From Chloracidobacterium sp. (lineage in GTDB: Bacteria > Acidobacteriota > Blastocatellia > Pyrinomonadales > Pyrinomonadaceae): 64,000 nt of DNA. The stretch lies in contig JADJRV010000020.1 in the NCBI GenBank assembly GCA_016712045.1, positions 12,463 to 76,462 on the forward strand. Reading direction: 5' to 3'. The translations under genes and the position numbers were made by a program. Below the pieces are notes generated by a model, which searched no databases, was not told the origin of the DNA, and saw nothing but the letters and a program-made list of their open reading frames with translations. Positions 1 to 9,788 of this stretch are shown here, piece after piece (position 1 is the first letter of the stretch; each line of letters opens with the position of its first letter).

Positions 1-727
1 ATATCAACGCATCAAGCTCCATCGAATCGCTGACGTTGTCGTTATATGTGCTCTGGCGGCTGGTCGTATCGACGCCGTCGGAAAATAAAATGATCGCCTT
101 TCGCCCCTGTATGTTGCGGAGCTTTTTGTTCATCGCGAGAGACACCGCCTCGTAAAGACTTGTCCCCGTAGCGATCTTGGTTGATTTGATCGCACGATAA
201 ATGGTCTGACGGTCGTTGGTGGCATCACAAAGCACGTGCACCTCTTCGTCAAATGAGATCACCATCACCTTGTCGTTTGGCCGGAGCTGATCAATAAACG
301 CGATCGCCGCATTTTGGATCTCGCTGATCTTAAAGGTTGTCGAATAGCTCATATCGAGGACCAGTGCGACCGTAAAAGGCTCATGCTCATTTGAGAAAAG
401 CCCGATCTCTTGGTCTTTGCCGTCCTCGGTGACCTTAAAATTTTCTTTTGTCAGCCCCCCGATAAAGCGGCCTCTTTTATCCATCACGCGGACCGGAACT
501 GAAACAAGTTGGGTTGTGACCTTAATGATCTCGCCGTCATCAACGGTTATTTTGTCGTCAGAAAGTGGAACGTCCTCAGGAACAGGCGTGGGCGTCGCGA
601 CGGGCTCGACGGGGCGTTTATTGGCTTTTTCACCAGTTTTGGGCTGCGGACGAGTGGACTGGGCGATCGTCCCGCTCACAAAGAACAATACCAATAAGCA
701 AGAAAAAATTGACAAGGCTACTTTCAT
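1..727 (-). CDS. VWFA-related acidobacterial-type protein, C-terminus outside window
   Basis: The reading frame is open from an ATG at 725-727 to the window edge, so only the N-terminal ~242 residues are visible. It starts with a signal peptide (MKVALSIFSCLLVLFFVSG), followed by a Pro/Thr-rich linker and then a von Willebrand factor A-type domain. Visible marks are LDMSYST (a degenerate MIDAS DxSxS), a VMVISFDEEVHVL strand and ILFSDGVDTTS. The order matches secreted proteins described as VWFA-related acidobacterial domain proteins, whose function is unknown. It is a paralogue of the next gene (844-2055); both carry the VPVRVMDKRGRF / FKVTEDG type segment before the VWA domain. Probably exported and metal-dependent in binding. 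Confidence 0.85.
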   Translation of the reverse strand, partial: MKVALSIFSCLLVLFFVSGTIAQSTRPQPKTGEKANKRPVEPVATPTPVPEDVPLSDDKITVDDGEIIKVTTQLVSVPVRVMDKRGRFIGGLTKENFKVTEDGKDQEIGLFSNEHEPFTVALVLDMSYSTTFKISEIQNAAIAFIDQLRPNDKVMVISFDEEVHVLCDATNDRQTIYRAIKSTKIATGTSLYEAVSLAMNKKLRNIQGRKAIILFSDGVDTTSRQSTYNDNVSDSMELDALI

Positions 728-792
728 TGAAATTAAATCGAATTCGAAGTAATTCTACGATGCGATATCCCTATTAAAAAGATGCAAAACGA

Positions 793-824
793 AAAAGGGG
801 AAAGCTCTACGAACTTTCCCTTTC
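793..824 (-). terminator. Rho-independent terminator after the second VWA gene
   Basis: An inverted repeat pairs GGGGAAAG with CTTTCCC around a short loop. On the minus strand the stem is followed by a run of T. It lies just downstream of the stop codon at 844 and before the partial VWA gene. Confidence 0.5.
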
Positions 825-843
825 TTTTGCTTTTGATCGCTTA

Positions 844-2055
844 TTATTTGCCCGCGACGTTGCGGTTGGTCTGGCCGACAATGTAGCTCGTCTTGGCTCG
901 TACGACTACATTTTGTCTCAAGACGCGGATCTTGATCTGCTTGCGGTCGCCGGCTTTACCGACGGCCTCGGGATAATATCCGAGCGAATACTGGCGACGA
1001 AGCTCCTCTGCAATACCAGAAAATGCAGATTCGACGTTGTACAGGGATTGAGCCTCGAACTTTCGCCCGCCGCTATTTTGAGCGAGTGCCTCAAGATATG
1101 TGCGGCCGGTCTCGTATTCTTTTGCACTCGCTCCGCCACCTCGGCCTCCGCTGCCAACATTTACACTGCCGCCCATTAGGATAGACGCCAGAATATCGCC
1201 AAAGGTGACCTTACCCGTTCGACGGGGCTGCGGATTGTTGCCGCCTCCGCCACCGTTGCCCCAACCGCCGCCATTCATGTCGCGAGAGGTGTCGTATCTG
1301 ATCGTGTAAAAAAGAGCATCGACCTCCTCGGACTCACGCAATGTGCTGGCATAGTTAGCACCTCTCGATGTCGTATCGACGCCATCGGAGAAAAGTACGA
1401 CCGCTTTGCGGCCCTGTATTTGCCGCAGCTGGTTGTCGATGACGTAATTGACCGCTTCATAAAGGCTCGTGCCATCACCAAACTCAAGCTGCCTGATAGC
1501 GTTTTTGAGCTGGTAGCGATTGTTGGTCGCCGGCGTCAAAACATGTACACTCTCGTCGAATGAGATCACCATCACGCGGTCGGCCGGACGAAGTTGGTCG
1601 ACAAATGCACTTGCCGCATCCTGGATCTCGCCGATCTTGAACTGGGTCGAGGGGCTAACATCTATCAGCAAGATGACCGTAAACGGTTGCTCAACCGACT
1701 GAAAATAATCCAGTTTTTGCTCAACGCCATTCTCAAATATCTTAAAATCGTTTTGCTGCAAACCCGAGATAAAACGTCCGTCGCGGTCGAGCACCGATAC
1801 CGGCATTGTCACGAGATTAGTCTCGACACGGATGATCTCGTCGTCACCTGTTGCTGGCGTAGGAGTTGGAGCCGGACGGTTATTACCGCCGATCAGAACC
1901 GGCGGGCCGGATGGCGTCGAATTAACGTAAGTGTCATTACCAAGCGTAGGCGGTGTCGCCGTCGGCGAGACGCGGCCGTGTAGAGGTATTTCCTGAGAAA
2001 ATGCTCCAACTACAAGCATCGCTATGGTCATTACGGAGGCGGTAAAATTTTTCAT
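844..2055 (-). CDS. VWFA-related acidobacterial-type secreted protein
   Basis: A 403-residue protein from the ATG at 2053-2055, chosen because a signal peptide (MKNFTASVMTIAMLVVGAFS) follows directly; an in-frame ATG seven codons upstream lacks this logic. A Pro/Thr-rich linker precedes a VWA domain with DVSPSTQ (MIDAS-like), VMVISFDESVHVL and VLFSDGVDTTS. A Gly/Asn-rich loop sits near residues 265-310. The C-terminal segment ending in QNVVVRAKTSYIVG is typical of this acidobacterial family. Tandem paralogue of the partial gene at 1-727, in the same direction. Function unknown; secreted or periplasmic location is inferred from the signal peptide. Intact. Confidence 0.88.
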   Translation of the reverse strand: MKNFTASVMTIAMLVVGAFSQEIPLHGRVSPTATPPTLGNDTYVNSTPSGPPVLIGGNNRPAPTPTPATGDDEIIRVETNLVTMPVSVLDRDGRFISGLQQNDFKIFENGVEQKLDYFQSVEQPFTVILLIDVSPSTQFKIGEIQDAASAFVDQLRPADRVMVISFDESVHVLTPATNNRYQLKNAIRQLEFGDGTSLYEAVNYVIDNQLRQIQGRKAVVLFSDGVDTTSRGANYASTLRESEEVDALFYTIRYDTSRDMNGGGWGNGGGGGNNPQPRRTGKVTFGDILASILMGGSVNVGSGGRGGGASAKEYETGRTYLEALAQNSGGRKFEAQSLYNVESAFSGIAEELRRQYSLGYYPEAVGKAGDRKQIKIRVLRQNVVVRAKTSYIVGQTNRNVAGK

Positions 2056-2129
2056 CGACGCGTATTCTCCAGCCAAAAGTCAATATGTGGGAAAGCGACG
2101 TTTTGATTAGAATACACCCGTTTTCGTTG

Positions 2130-3247
2130 CTAAGAATTTTTGTCTAGATATTCGATCGCCAGATCGTGAAAACGGCGGCGGACGGCGTTGATATTTTCAA
2201 ACGGCAGAGCCTGGTTGTGCGTGCGGTTAGTGAGCAGAATAAAAACACGCTCTTTGACCGGATCGATCCACAGGCTCGTACCCGTAAACCCAAGATGCCC
2301 AAAGCTTTCGGGTGACATTCGAGTCCCTGCCGTCGAGTCAGGCGTCGATGCAAGCTGAAATGCAAATGAACGATGTTCGTTCATTCCAAGCGTAAAATTT
2401 GTGCGAAAAAGCTCGCAAGTCTCGGGCTTTAACAGAGTCGTATAATTTGGTAGAAACTGCTGTGCGATCTTAAAAGTCTCTTCGGCAGTCGAAAACAGCC
2501 CGGCGTGTCCTGCGAAACCACCCATAAATAATGAGCATTGTTGTCGTGGACTTCACCCCAAATCAGCTCGGTTCGGGAAAGGATCTTCAGAATTTAGCTG
2601 AGCGGGTTCGTGGAAGTAACCGTGCTCCACACATCTGCTTTTCGTACAAGTTTCCTTTCTCGCTTGCGGCTGTCTGAACCTCAAAACCTTCAGGAACACC
2701 CATTGCAAAAGTATCTCGACAATCGAGCGACTCGTGAAAAAGTTCCTCCGCGTGTTTCCAAAGCGGCCGGTGATTAAGTCGATGATGGTTCCGAGAATGA
2801 TGTAATTGAGATCGCTGTAAAGCACCTGCTTTCAGGCTCCCCCAACAGACTCGCGATCGGTTGACGGACCTCATACGGCGATTCAGTCAGATAATAAAGG
2901 GTGATCCAGGCAGGAAGACCGGAAACATGGCAGGCGAGGTCGGCGATCGACGGTTGAAGTGCACGATTGTCGAATTCAGAGACCCAACGACCGATTGGAT
3001 CATCCAGCCCCACAACTTGCTGCTCGACCAGTCTCGCGAATAAAAGTCCGGTAACCAGTGGCTTCGTCAAACTCGCCAGATCATAGATCGTATCCTTTTT
3101 AGCCTCGATCCGCTCGGGTTCGACGACTGCGTAGCCGAGAGCCTCATGCACGACGATCTCGCCTTTTTCCGCGACGAGAAAGACGGCTGACGGAAAATCC
3201 CCGGCTTCGATACGTTCATTCAAAAATGTTGCTATCTCGTTACGCAC
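2130..3247 (-). CDS. Serine hydrolase, beta-lactamase class C family (frameshifted)
   Basis: The N-terminal 130 residues carry the catalytic SxxK as ASLTKPL, preceded by the KKDTIYDLAS segment, and then HVSGLPAW. The frame then breaks at about 2820. YSDLNY (the YxN-like motif) and a GEVHDNNA segment occur in other frames, and the frame is restored as GGFAGHAGLFST and GHLGFTGTSLWID to the stop at 2130. Domain order and spacing fit the EstB/penicillin-binding-protein-like hydrolases of about 370 residues, usually exported or cytoplasmic esterases and peptidases. At least three frame changes are needed between 2520 and 2830. I read them as sequencing errors because every conserved block survives. 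The substrate cannot be told. Confidence 0.8.
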
Positions 3248-3324
3248 TTTCTTACCTTAATTGACATGGCCTATGTGTGTAAATAGACTTGTGAAATAAA
3301 TCAACTTTGGAGGTATTTAATACG

Positions 3325-3765
3325 ATGTCAACAAAAGCCGAATCGGCCGATCTGATAATGAAACTTTACGACCTTCGCCGCGAAGCGTTCCATGCGAAAG
3401 GCCCGTGACTGGATGTTCACTTTTAACCCCACGAGTGCCGAGGAATACATGAAAACCATGATGGACCCCGAAGTCGGCGGTTACTTGCGAATGGTGACGT
3501 CGTACTGGGATATGGCGGCAACATTTGTCAATCGGGGGCGATCGATGCAGAGATGTTCAACCAAACGGCCGGCGAGCACATGATGGTCTTCGCTAAGGTC
3601 GAGCCGTTCTTAGATGAGCTGCGAACGATGTGGCAAGCCCCCGAGGCAATGGCCAATCTCGAAAAGGTCATCATGGATGCCCCAGATGGTCCCGAACGTT
3701 TGAAAAGGACCCAGGAATGGATGAAATCAATGGCCGCTCCACAAGCCGGAGAGGCGGCCGCCTAG
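3325..3765 (+). CDS. Conserved hypothetical protein, helical (frameshifted)
   Basis: ATG at 3325 follows a GGAGG at 3308-3312. The product reads MSTKAESADLIMKLYDLRREA, then in another frame from about 3392 ARDWMFTFNPTSAEEYMKTM, and a third frame from about 3540 EMFNQTAGEHMMVFAKVEPF to the stop at 3765. Joined, it is about 145 residues, all helical, with no signal peptide. I do not recognise the family. The two frame changes look like consensus errors. The stop overlaps the 3' end of the convergent oxidoreductase gene by four bases. Confidence 0.6.
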
Positions 3766-4698
3766 ACGTCCAACCGCAGACGGTGAGCTTCGATCTTGTC
3801 GAGCACGCCGACCGCCAAACTCAACGCCCGCCGTCCATCTTCACCCGAGATGGGAGGCGGCGTTTTATTTTCGAGACAATCCAGAAATGCAGTGATCTCG
3901 GCCCGCAGCGGTTCGATGTCGTTGATCTCTAAGCGATTGATCGAGATACCAGCCAGCGGATGGGCCGCCTCGGGGTTGAGCGAGGTCACGGACGCGAATT
4001 TTGTCGCGTAGTCCAGCACAACGTACGAATTGGTTTGATAAAAGCGAGTTTTGCGGATCTTTTCGGTGCCGATGCGAGAAGCCGTAATATTCGCAACGGT
4101 GCCATTCTCAAATTCGATCCGCGCATTTGCCGCATCGACCTTGTCCGAAATAACCGGAATGCCGACAGCCCTGATCTCAGAAACTTTGACATCGCCGACC
4201 AGCCACTGTATCGCGTCGAGATCGTGGATCATCACGTCGAGCACGACATCGACATCGAGCGAGCGATTGGGAAAAGGCGAGACACGGTGGATCTCAAAAT
4301 ACAGCGGCCGCGTGACGTGCGGACGCAGTGCGACCATCGCCGGATTGAACCGTTCGAGTTGGCCGACCATTAGAGTCGCCCCTGATCTTTCAGCAGCGGC
4401 GATCATCTTATCGGCTTCGCCAAGCGTAAGTGCGATCGGCTTTTCGACCAGGGCAATGTGTCTCGGTCGGCGTCGCTATCGAAACAGCATCAACCATACC
4501 AAGCAGATCGTGCCAGTCTGTGAAGTGATCGCAACCATGGCTAGAGCCGATCTGTGCCGCCGTCTCAGAGCTCGAATCGCACACGCCGACTAGATCCACA
4601 CGTCCCTCGGCGGCAAGCTCCGCATAGTTACGGGCATGATGCCGCCCCAGGCTACCGACACCGATCGCCGCTACTCGTAATTTTCCATTCTCGCCCAT
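3762..4698 (-). CDS. Gfo/Idh/MocA family NAD(P)-dependent oxidoreductase (internal deletion and frameshift)
   Basis: The N-terminal Rossmann segment has GVGSLGRHHARNY (GxGxxG-type nucleotide binding) and VSIATPTETH. The C-terminal part, in another frame, begins at the conserved EKPI motif (written ALVEKPIALTLGEADKM) and continues through VGQLERFNPA and DVMIHDLDAIQWL, where His-Asp are the usual catalytic region. Between TETH and ALVEKP family members normally have about a dozen more residues. Here they are missing and the frame changes, so a small internal deletion at about 4455-4465 is likely. Homologues act on sugar nucleotides or inositols, including UDP-GlcNAc 3-dehydrogenases of lipid A synthesis; the substrate cannot be fixed. 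The neighbouring ArnT-like gene would be compatible with envelope glycan work. Confidence 0.82.
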
Positions 4699-4750
4699 AA
4701 TTTGATAACAAGCTGTTTTTCAGCAATACTTTACATTCTCATTTAAGAAC

Positions 4751-6287
4751 GTGGAAATTACAAAGCCCGACACAGCCATCTTACTCCGTACCCAAATATG
4801 TCTGGGCATCTCTCGCCGTTTTGGCCGTTGTAGCATATTTCGTCGGCCTAAATCTCCCTTCCCTAGGTCCCGACGAACCGCGTTATGCTCAAGTTGCCCG
4901 CGAGATGTTCGAGCGTGGTGATTGGGTGACGCCGACGCTCGGCGGTTTTACCCTGGTTCGAAAAACCGGCATTGCTCTATTGGTTTGAGATCGCTTTTTA
5001 CAACATATTTGGCGTCAGCGAATTTGCCGCCCGCCTCGGCCCTGCATTTGTGGGCTTGGTACTGTGGCAAGTCTTTGGATATTGGGGCGCCGCATAGATT
5101 TTAAATCCAAAACCGAAGGCCAAAAACCAAAGACCGATTTCGCCAACTGGCTCGCTCTCATCGCAGCATCAACGCTCGGAATACTGATCTTTGCACACGG
5201 TGCGAGCTTTGACATCATCGTCACATTTCCAATGACAGCTGCACTAGTTGGCTTTTTTATTTTTGACCAAGCGAAAGACAGATCATTTAGGTCTTATCAT
5301 CTGCCGCTGCTATCTTTTATTTCTTTATTGGAGTTTCGCTACTCGCTAAAGGCCTGATCGGGATAATTTTCCCTTTGCCATCGTCGTTTTTTATCATTTG
5401 CTGGCGTGGAAACTGCCGTCAAAGACCTTTGTACTGAGCCTATTTTGGGGAACGGTTATTGCGGTCGCAGTCGCATCCATTTGGTACGTGCCGGTCATCT
5501 CGCGAAACGGCTGGCCGTTTGTTGACGAGTTTTTATCCAACACCATTTTCAGCGGTTTACATCAAATAAATATCAGCATCCACAGCCGTTTTTTCTTCTT
5601 TCTGTGGGTGTTGCCCTTGATGACATTGCCATGGATGCCGTTCTTTTGCGGCGATATGGAATTTTGTTAGAGGAATATTTCCGCAGAGACGCACAGGCGC
5701 AGAAAGATCAGCCGTCGCCACTGTTCTCCTCTTCGCATCTTCTGCTTTTCTCGATTGCTGGCTCTTAGTGCCGCTTGTTTTCTTTCCCTTTCGGGTTCAA
5801 ACTGCCTGGCTATATCCTCCTGGCGGTGCCGGCAGCGGTTATTCTGACCGCGAGCTATATTTATAGGTTAGTAGAGCAAAACGATCGTTGGAAGACGGCT
5901 GTGTTGTCCGGTGCCGCAATTGTGTTTATCACAACCATCGTACTAGCGGCTTTCGTGGTTCCTCGATTTTCGAGCGCCGAGACGGTCAAAGGACTTTTTG
6001 AGGCTGCAAACAAACGGGCTGACAACCGAGCGTGTATTTACGCTACACACGATATCTCACAGCACCGAGTTTTACGCCGCGGGACGACTACTCCGCGAAC
6101 CGGACGGAAAGCTCAAAAAACTCTACAACCCATCCGAGGTCGTGTCCGAAATGCAGCGGGCAGATACTAAGACGGCACTGGTTCTCGTTCCGCTCGAATA
6201 TCAGAAGCAATTGACGGATAGCATTCAATTAAGTTCGAAGTGCTTCAAAACAATGGCGAGAGCTTGCAATTGTTGCGGTCAAATTGA
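4751..6287 (+). CDS. ArnT/PMT-like membrane glycosyltransferase (multiple frameshifts)
   Basis: Joined frames give a polytopic protein of about 510 residues with the hallmark first periplasmic loop GPDEPRYAQVAREM (DE acid pair) followed by GDWVTPTLGG and, in the next frame, FEKPALLYWF. This is the signature of the 4-amino-4-deoxy-L-arabinose / dolichyl-mannose type lipid-linked glycosyltransferases. Many hydrophobic segments follow, for example LLAKGLIG and WYVPVISRNGWPFV. The start is uncertain: GTG at 4751 is in frame only if a shift lies near 4785. The end is TGA at 6285-6287 (frame ...LQLLRSN), overlapping the convergent Sua5 gene by 59 bp. Two tandem-repeat segments lie inside the gene (5103-5137 and about 5690-5720). 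Confidence 0.78.
5103..5137. repeat. Heptanucleotide tandem repeat, AAATCCA type, inside the ArnT-like gene
   Basis: Five consecutive 7-mers AAATCCA / AAACCGA / AGGCCAA / AAACCAA / AGACCGA. The repeat is read through by the coding frame as FKSKTEGQKPKTD, a hydrophilic stretch between membrane segments. Confidence 0.7.
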
Positions 6288-7236
6288 AATAACGATCAAC
6301 TTTCGCCGCTTGACGGAGCCGGTCCATCAACGCTGAACCGATTCCAGTCTCTTCGACAGTTTCGCAATAAATGGTGGTAATTCCCTGCCGATCACACTCA
6401 CGAAGAAATTCAAAATAGAGTGGGCGTATTCTTCGATCGAGCGACAATACGGGTAATTTGAAATCGTTCACCCGGCATTCATATCCAATATACGCAGATG
6501 GTTCTCTTAAATTTGAAATTTCAAATTTGAAATCCAAGATCAGAACCTTTGCTGACGGCGAATAGTGTTTGTGCTTCAATCCCGGGCTTTTGGGCTGGTC
6601 GCCCGCGTTTAGCTCATAGTTTTGCGTTTCGGGGACAACCGCCTGCATCTGAGTGAGCGAAACCGCACCTTGTCGCAACAATAAGGGAACCTCTCCTGTG
6701 CAATCCACGACCGTCGATTCCAGCCCGATCTCAGTCGGGTCACCTTGCAATATACAATCAATACGTCCGTCAAGATCCTCAGCGACGGCTTGCCAAGTCG
6801 TCGGGCTTGGGCGTCCTGACAAATTGGCTGACGGGGCAACGACCGGAACGCCGCAAGTCGTAATAAATCGTTGAGCCAGTTCAAATCGCGGCATCCGCAC
6901 ACCGATCGTGTCGAGTCCGGCGGTTGCAATATACGGCACAGCCTCAGATTTGGGCAAAACAATCGTCAGCGGTCCCGGAAAAAAATGAATTGATAAATTT
7001 CTCAGCATTCTCTGTTACCTCTGTGGCCAATTCTCCGATCTGGCCGACCTTCGAAATATGTGCGATTAGCGGATTGTCGGCCGGACGGCGTTTCGCTTCG
7101 AATATCTTTGCGACAGCTTGTTCATCAAAAACATTTGCCCCGAGCCCATAAACAGTCTCGGTTGGAAACGCGACTATGCCTCCGCGCTTTGATATTCGGC
7201 GGCTTTGAGCGGATCGTTTGTCAGAACAGTTTTCAC
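6229..7236 (-). CDS. L-threonylcarbamoyladenylate synthase, Sua5/YwlC type (two frameshifts)
   Basis: Makes the threonylcarbamoyl-AMP used for t6A37 of ANN-decoding tRNAs. A GTG start at 7234-7236 gives KTVLTNDPLKAAEY. After a one-base shift near 7182 the core reads GGIVAFPTETVYGLGANVF, EAKRRPADNPL and, after an extra T in a run of seven at 6969-6975, FFPGPLTIVLP. Other motifs are GVRMPRF, VAPSANLSGRPSPT and the SPGLKHKHYSP linker that opens the C-terminal Sua5 domain, so this is the long two-domain form (about 335 residues). The Sua5 domain contains a short tandem repeat (6509-6536) encoding DFKFEISNL. The gene overlaps the convergent glycosyltransferase end by 59 bp. Confidence 0.9.
6509..6536. 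repeat. Heptanucleotide tandem repeat, AAATTTG type, inside the Sua5 gene
   Basis: Four 7-mers in a row: AAATTTG, AAATTTC, AAATTTG, AAATCCA. They are translated in the minus-strand gene as part of DFKFEISNL. The same type recurs in the aminotransferase gene at 58411-58445. Confidence 0.75.
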
Positions 7237-7392
7237 AAAAGAAGTTTTACGCAAAGCCGCCAAGAACGCAAAGGAAGATATTCACGCACGGGCCAGAGTT
7301 AAGATAAAATATTAATAAAAAGTTTTAGCACCGCGTCACGCGGTTAAATCTCAGTGTTCTCCGAGCTGTGGTGAATTTCCGCTTCAGCCTAA
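7237..7392. repeat. Intergenic region with CGCAAAG-type repeat between Sua5 and uvrC genes
   Basis: A divergent promoter region of about 150 bp. Bases 7247-7275 read TTTACGCAAAG, then CCGCCAAGAACGCAAAGG. This is the same repeat type seen at 24129-24145, 24258-24275 and 60618-60650. No clear promoter boxes could be assigned. Confidence 0.5.
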
Positions 7393-9240
7393 GTGGTGAC
7401 CATCGCCGACAAACTCAAAGATCTGCCGACCGCGTCGGGTATTTACATTCATAAAAACGATGCCGGTAAGATCATCTATGTCGGCAAGGCAAAGAATCTG
7501 CGGAGCCGTGTGCGGCAGTATTTTCAGTCGAGCCGCAACATGGATCCTAAGACGCGTCGGCTGGTGAGCTTTATTGCGGATTTTGAGTTTATTGTAGTTG
7601 ATAACGAAGTTGAGGCACTCGTACTTGAATCGAATCTGATAAAAAAGCACAAGCCTCGATTCAACGTCCTGCTCAAGGACGACAAAACGTACCCGCATCT
7701 CAAACTCACCAACGAGCCGTTTCCAAAGGTCGTTGTCACCCGCCGGATCGTCCGTGACGGTTCGAGTTATTACGGCCCGTTTCTGCCCGCGACGCTTGCG
7801 CGTAAGACTTTGAACCTTGTAAATCGTGCATTCCAACTCCGCACCTGCGAGATCGAGATCACAGGTAAGCTACCGCGTCCGTGTCTCGAGTATCATCTAA
7901 AACGCTGTCTCGGCCCGTGCGTCAAAGGGCTCTGCTCGCCGGAGGAATATAAAGAGGCGGCGGCTGACGTCAAGATTTTACTGGAAGGCAAAACAAAGAG
8001 CTCGCCAAAACGCTCGAAGCCCGGATGTGGCAATACGCCGAAGAAAGCAAATACGAGCTGGCGGCAAAATACCGCGATCTTGCATCACACGGTTCTCGCT
8101 CTGAGCGAGACTCAAAGATGGCGACGACCGCCGACCGCGACGTCGATATTATAGGCTTTTACCGAGAGAATCAGCGGCTCGCTTTGCAGCTTTTTACCAT
8201 GCGCGAAGGGCGTATCGTCGGCCGCCGTGAGTTTTTTTGGGAAGACCTGCCTGATGACGATTTGTTCAACTCGTTCGAATTCTTGCGTGAGGTCCTGATC
8301 CAATATTATTCGACCGATTATGTCCCGCTTGAGATCCACGTGCCGCAGGATTTTGACGATCGCGCGATCCTGGAACAGCTCCTATCCGAACGTCGTGGCC
8401 GGAAGGTTAAAATTCTCGACCCGAAACGCGGCAAGAATCGGCACCTCGTCACATTGGTCGAAACTAACGCCAAGATCGCGTTCGAACAGCGTTTCCGCGT
8501 GCTCAAACCCGATTCGCAAAAGGTGCTCGAAGAGCTGCAAGAGCTATTCGAACTATCGTATTTCCCGGAGCGGATCGAGTCGTTCGATATTTCGAACATC
8601 TCCGGCAGCGAGAACGTCGCGGGCATAGTCGCTTTTGAGAATGGTAAGCCCGCTCGGGTAAATTACCGCCGTTTAATAATCAAATCGGTCGACGGCGCGA
8701 ACGATTTCGCCTCAATGCACGAGGCTGTGTTTCGCCGCTATCGTCGGCAGAAAGAAGAGGAACAGCCTCTGCCGGAACCTCATCTTCATCGACGGCGGCA
8801 AGGGCCAGCTGCGCGCCGCCGCCGCGATGCAAGCACTCGATCTCGAGCAAATAATGCTCGTCGGGCTCGTCAAACCGCCAAAACAGCACAATCAGATCTC
8901 GCATCTGCTGATCCACGGCCGCGAAGATCGGCCAATCCCGTTCGACCGCAATTCGCTCGCGTTCCGCCTGATTTTGCAGATCCGCGAAGAAACGCACAAA
9001 ACCGCCATCGAGTTTCACCGCAAACGCCGCGAGAAACGCGATTTCTCATCCTGAATTGTCGGAGATTCCCGGCGTCGGTGACAAACGAAAGATGAAACTG
9101 CTACGCGAATTTGGCCCGATCGAACGTATCGCCAAAGCCGAAGCCTTCGAACTCAAACCATTCGTCGGGGCAAAGACCGCAATCGAGATCTTCACGCATT
9201 TCAAAATCAGCGAGATCGCCCAGAGCCATTTTGAGGCGAC
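7393..9240 (+). CDS. uvrC: Excinuclease ABC subunit C (frameshifted, 3' end lost in artefact)
   Basis: UvrC makes both incisions in nucleotide excision repair. Starts at GTG 7393 (or 7396). The N-terminal GIY-YIG domain reads GIYIHKNDAGKIIYVGKAKNLRSR, with Tyr and Arg catalytic positions, then VVDNEVEALVLESNLIKK and YYGPF. A Cys-containing segment RPCLEYHLKRCLGPC follows. The UVR region and RNase H-like domain (SFDISNISG, then IFIDGGKGQ in another frame, and FRLILQIREETH) are in order. A C-terminal HhH unit LSEIPGVGDKRKMKLLREFG comes last. At least four frame changes occur (about 8015, 8100, 8780, 9053). The last codons merge into the homopolymer block at 9241, so the true stop is not visible. 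Confidence 0.92.
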
Positions 9241-9685
9241 TTTTGGGGGGAAATTTTGTTTTTTTTTTGTGGGTTTTTTGTTTTTTTTGTGGTCAACTTC
9301 GGCGGGGGGTCCCTTTTTTTTTGGGTTTGGAAAAAACGGTTGGGGGAAGGGGGGGTGGGGGCGGGGGGTTTGTTTTGTTTGTTTTTTTGTTTGGTCGGCC
9401 TTTTTGTGGGATACACTTTTTGGGAAAAAAAAGGGGGGGGTGGTCGGTTTTGTTTTTTTTTGTTTGGGGTTTGTTTTGGGGTTTGAATTTTGGCGGGTTA
9501 GGCTGGGGGGGGTATTTGGGGTGGGGGGGGGGGGGGGGGGGGGGGGGGGCGGGCGGGCGACAAATGAATAAGGCCCCGGGGGCGCCGCGCGGCGGGGGGG
9601 GGCCCCCGGGGGGGGGGGGGGGGGGGGGGGCGGGGGCGGGGGGGGCCCGCGGGGGGCCCGCCCCGGGGGGGGGGGGGGACGACAA
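9241..9685. other. Low-complexity poly-G/T then poly-G/C block, probable sequence artefact
   Basis: About 300 bp composed almost only of G and T runs give way to about 145 bp of almost pure G with some C (including a run of about 29 G from 9521). Flanking sequence returns to normal composition on both sides. No coding, repeat or codon structure is present. It resembles low-quality two-colour-chemistry read tails built into a contig. The join between uvrC and the next gene may therefore be false. Confidence 0.85.
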
Positions 9686-9689
9686 AAGC

Positions 9690-9785
9690 GGCCCTCGTTT
9701 TGGCGCTGTGAGGTACAGCGACGTTGCCGCACACGTTTGGACGAGGGCCTGTTTCGACCTTTGGGCGTTACCGCCCGATGGTCAA
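9690..9785. terminator. Two hairpins downstream of the ARPP-1 gene
   Basis: GGCCCTCGT at 9690-9698 pairs with ACGAGGGCC at 9741-9749. GGGCG-TTA-CCGCCC forms a second stem near 9763-9777. Both lie after the stop codon at 9789 of the minus-strand gene. A terminator or processing role is inferred; no clean T run follows. Confidence 0.4.
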
Positions 9786-9788
9786 ACC

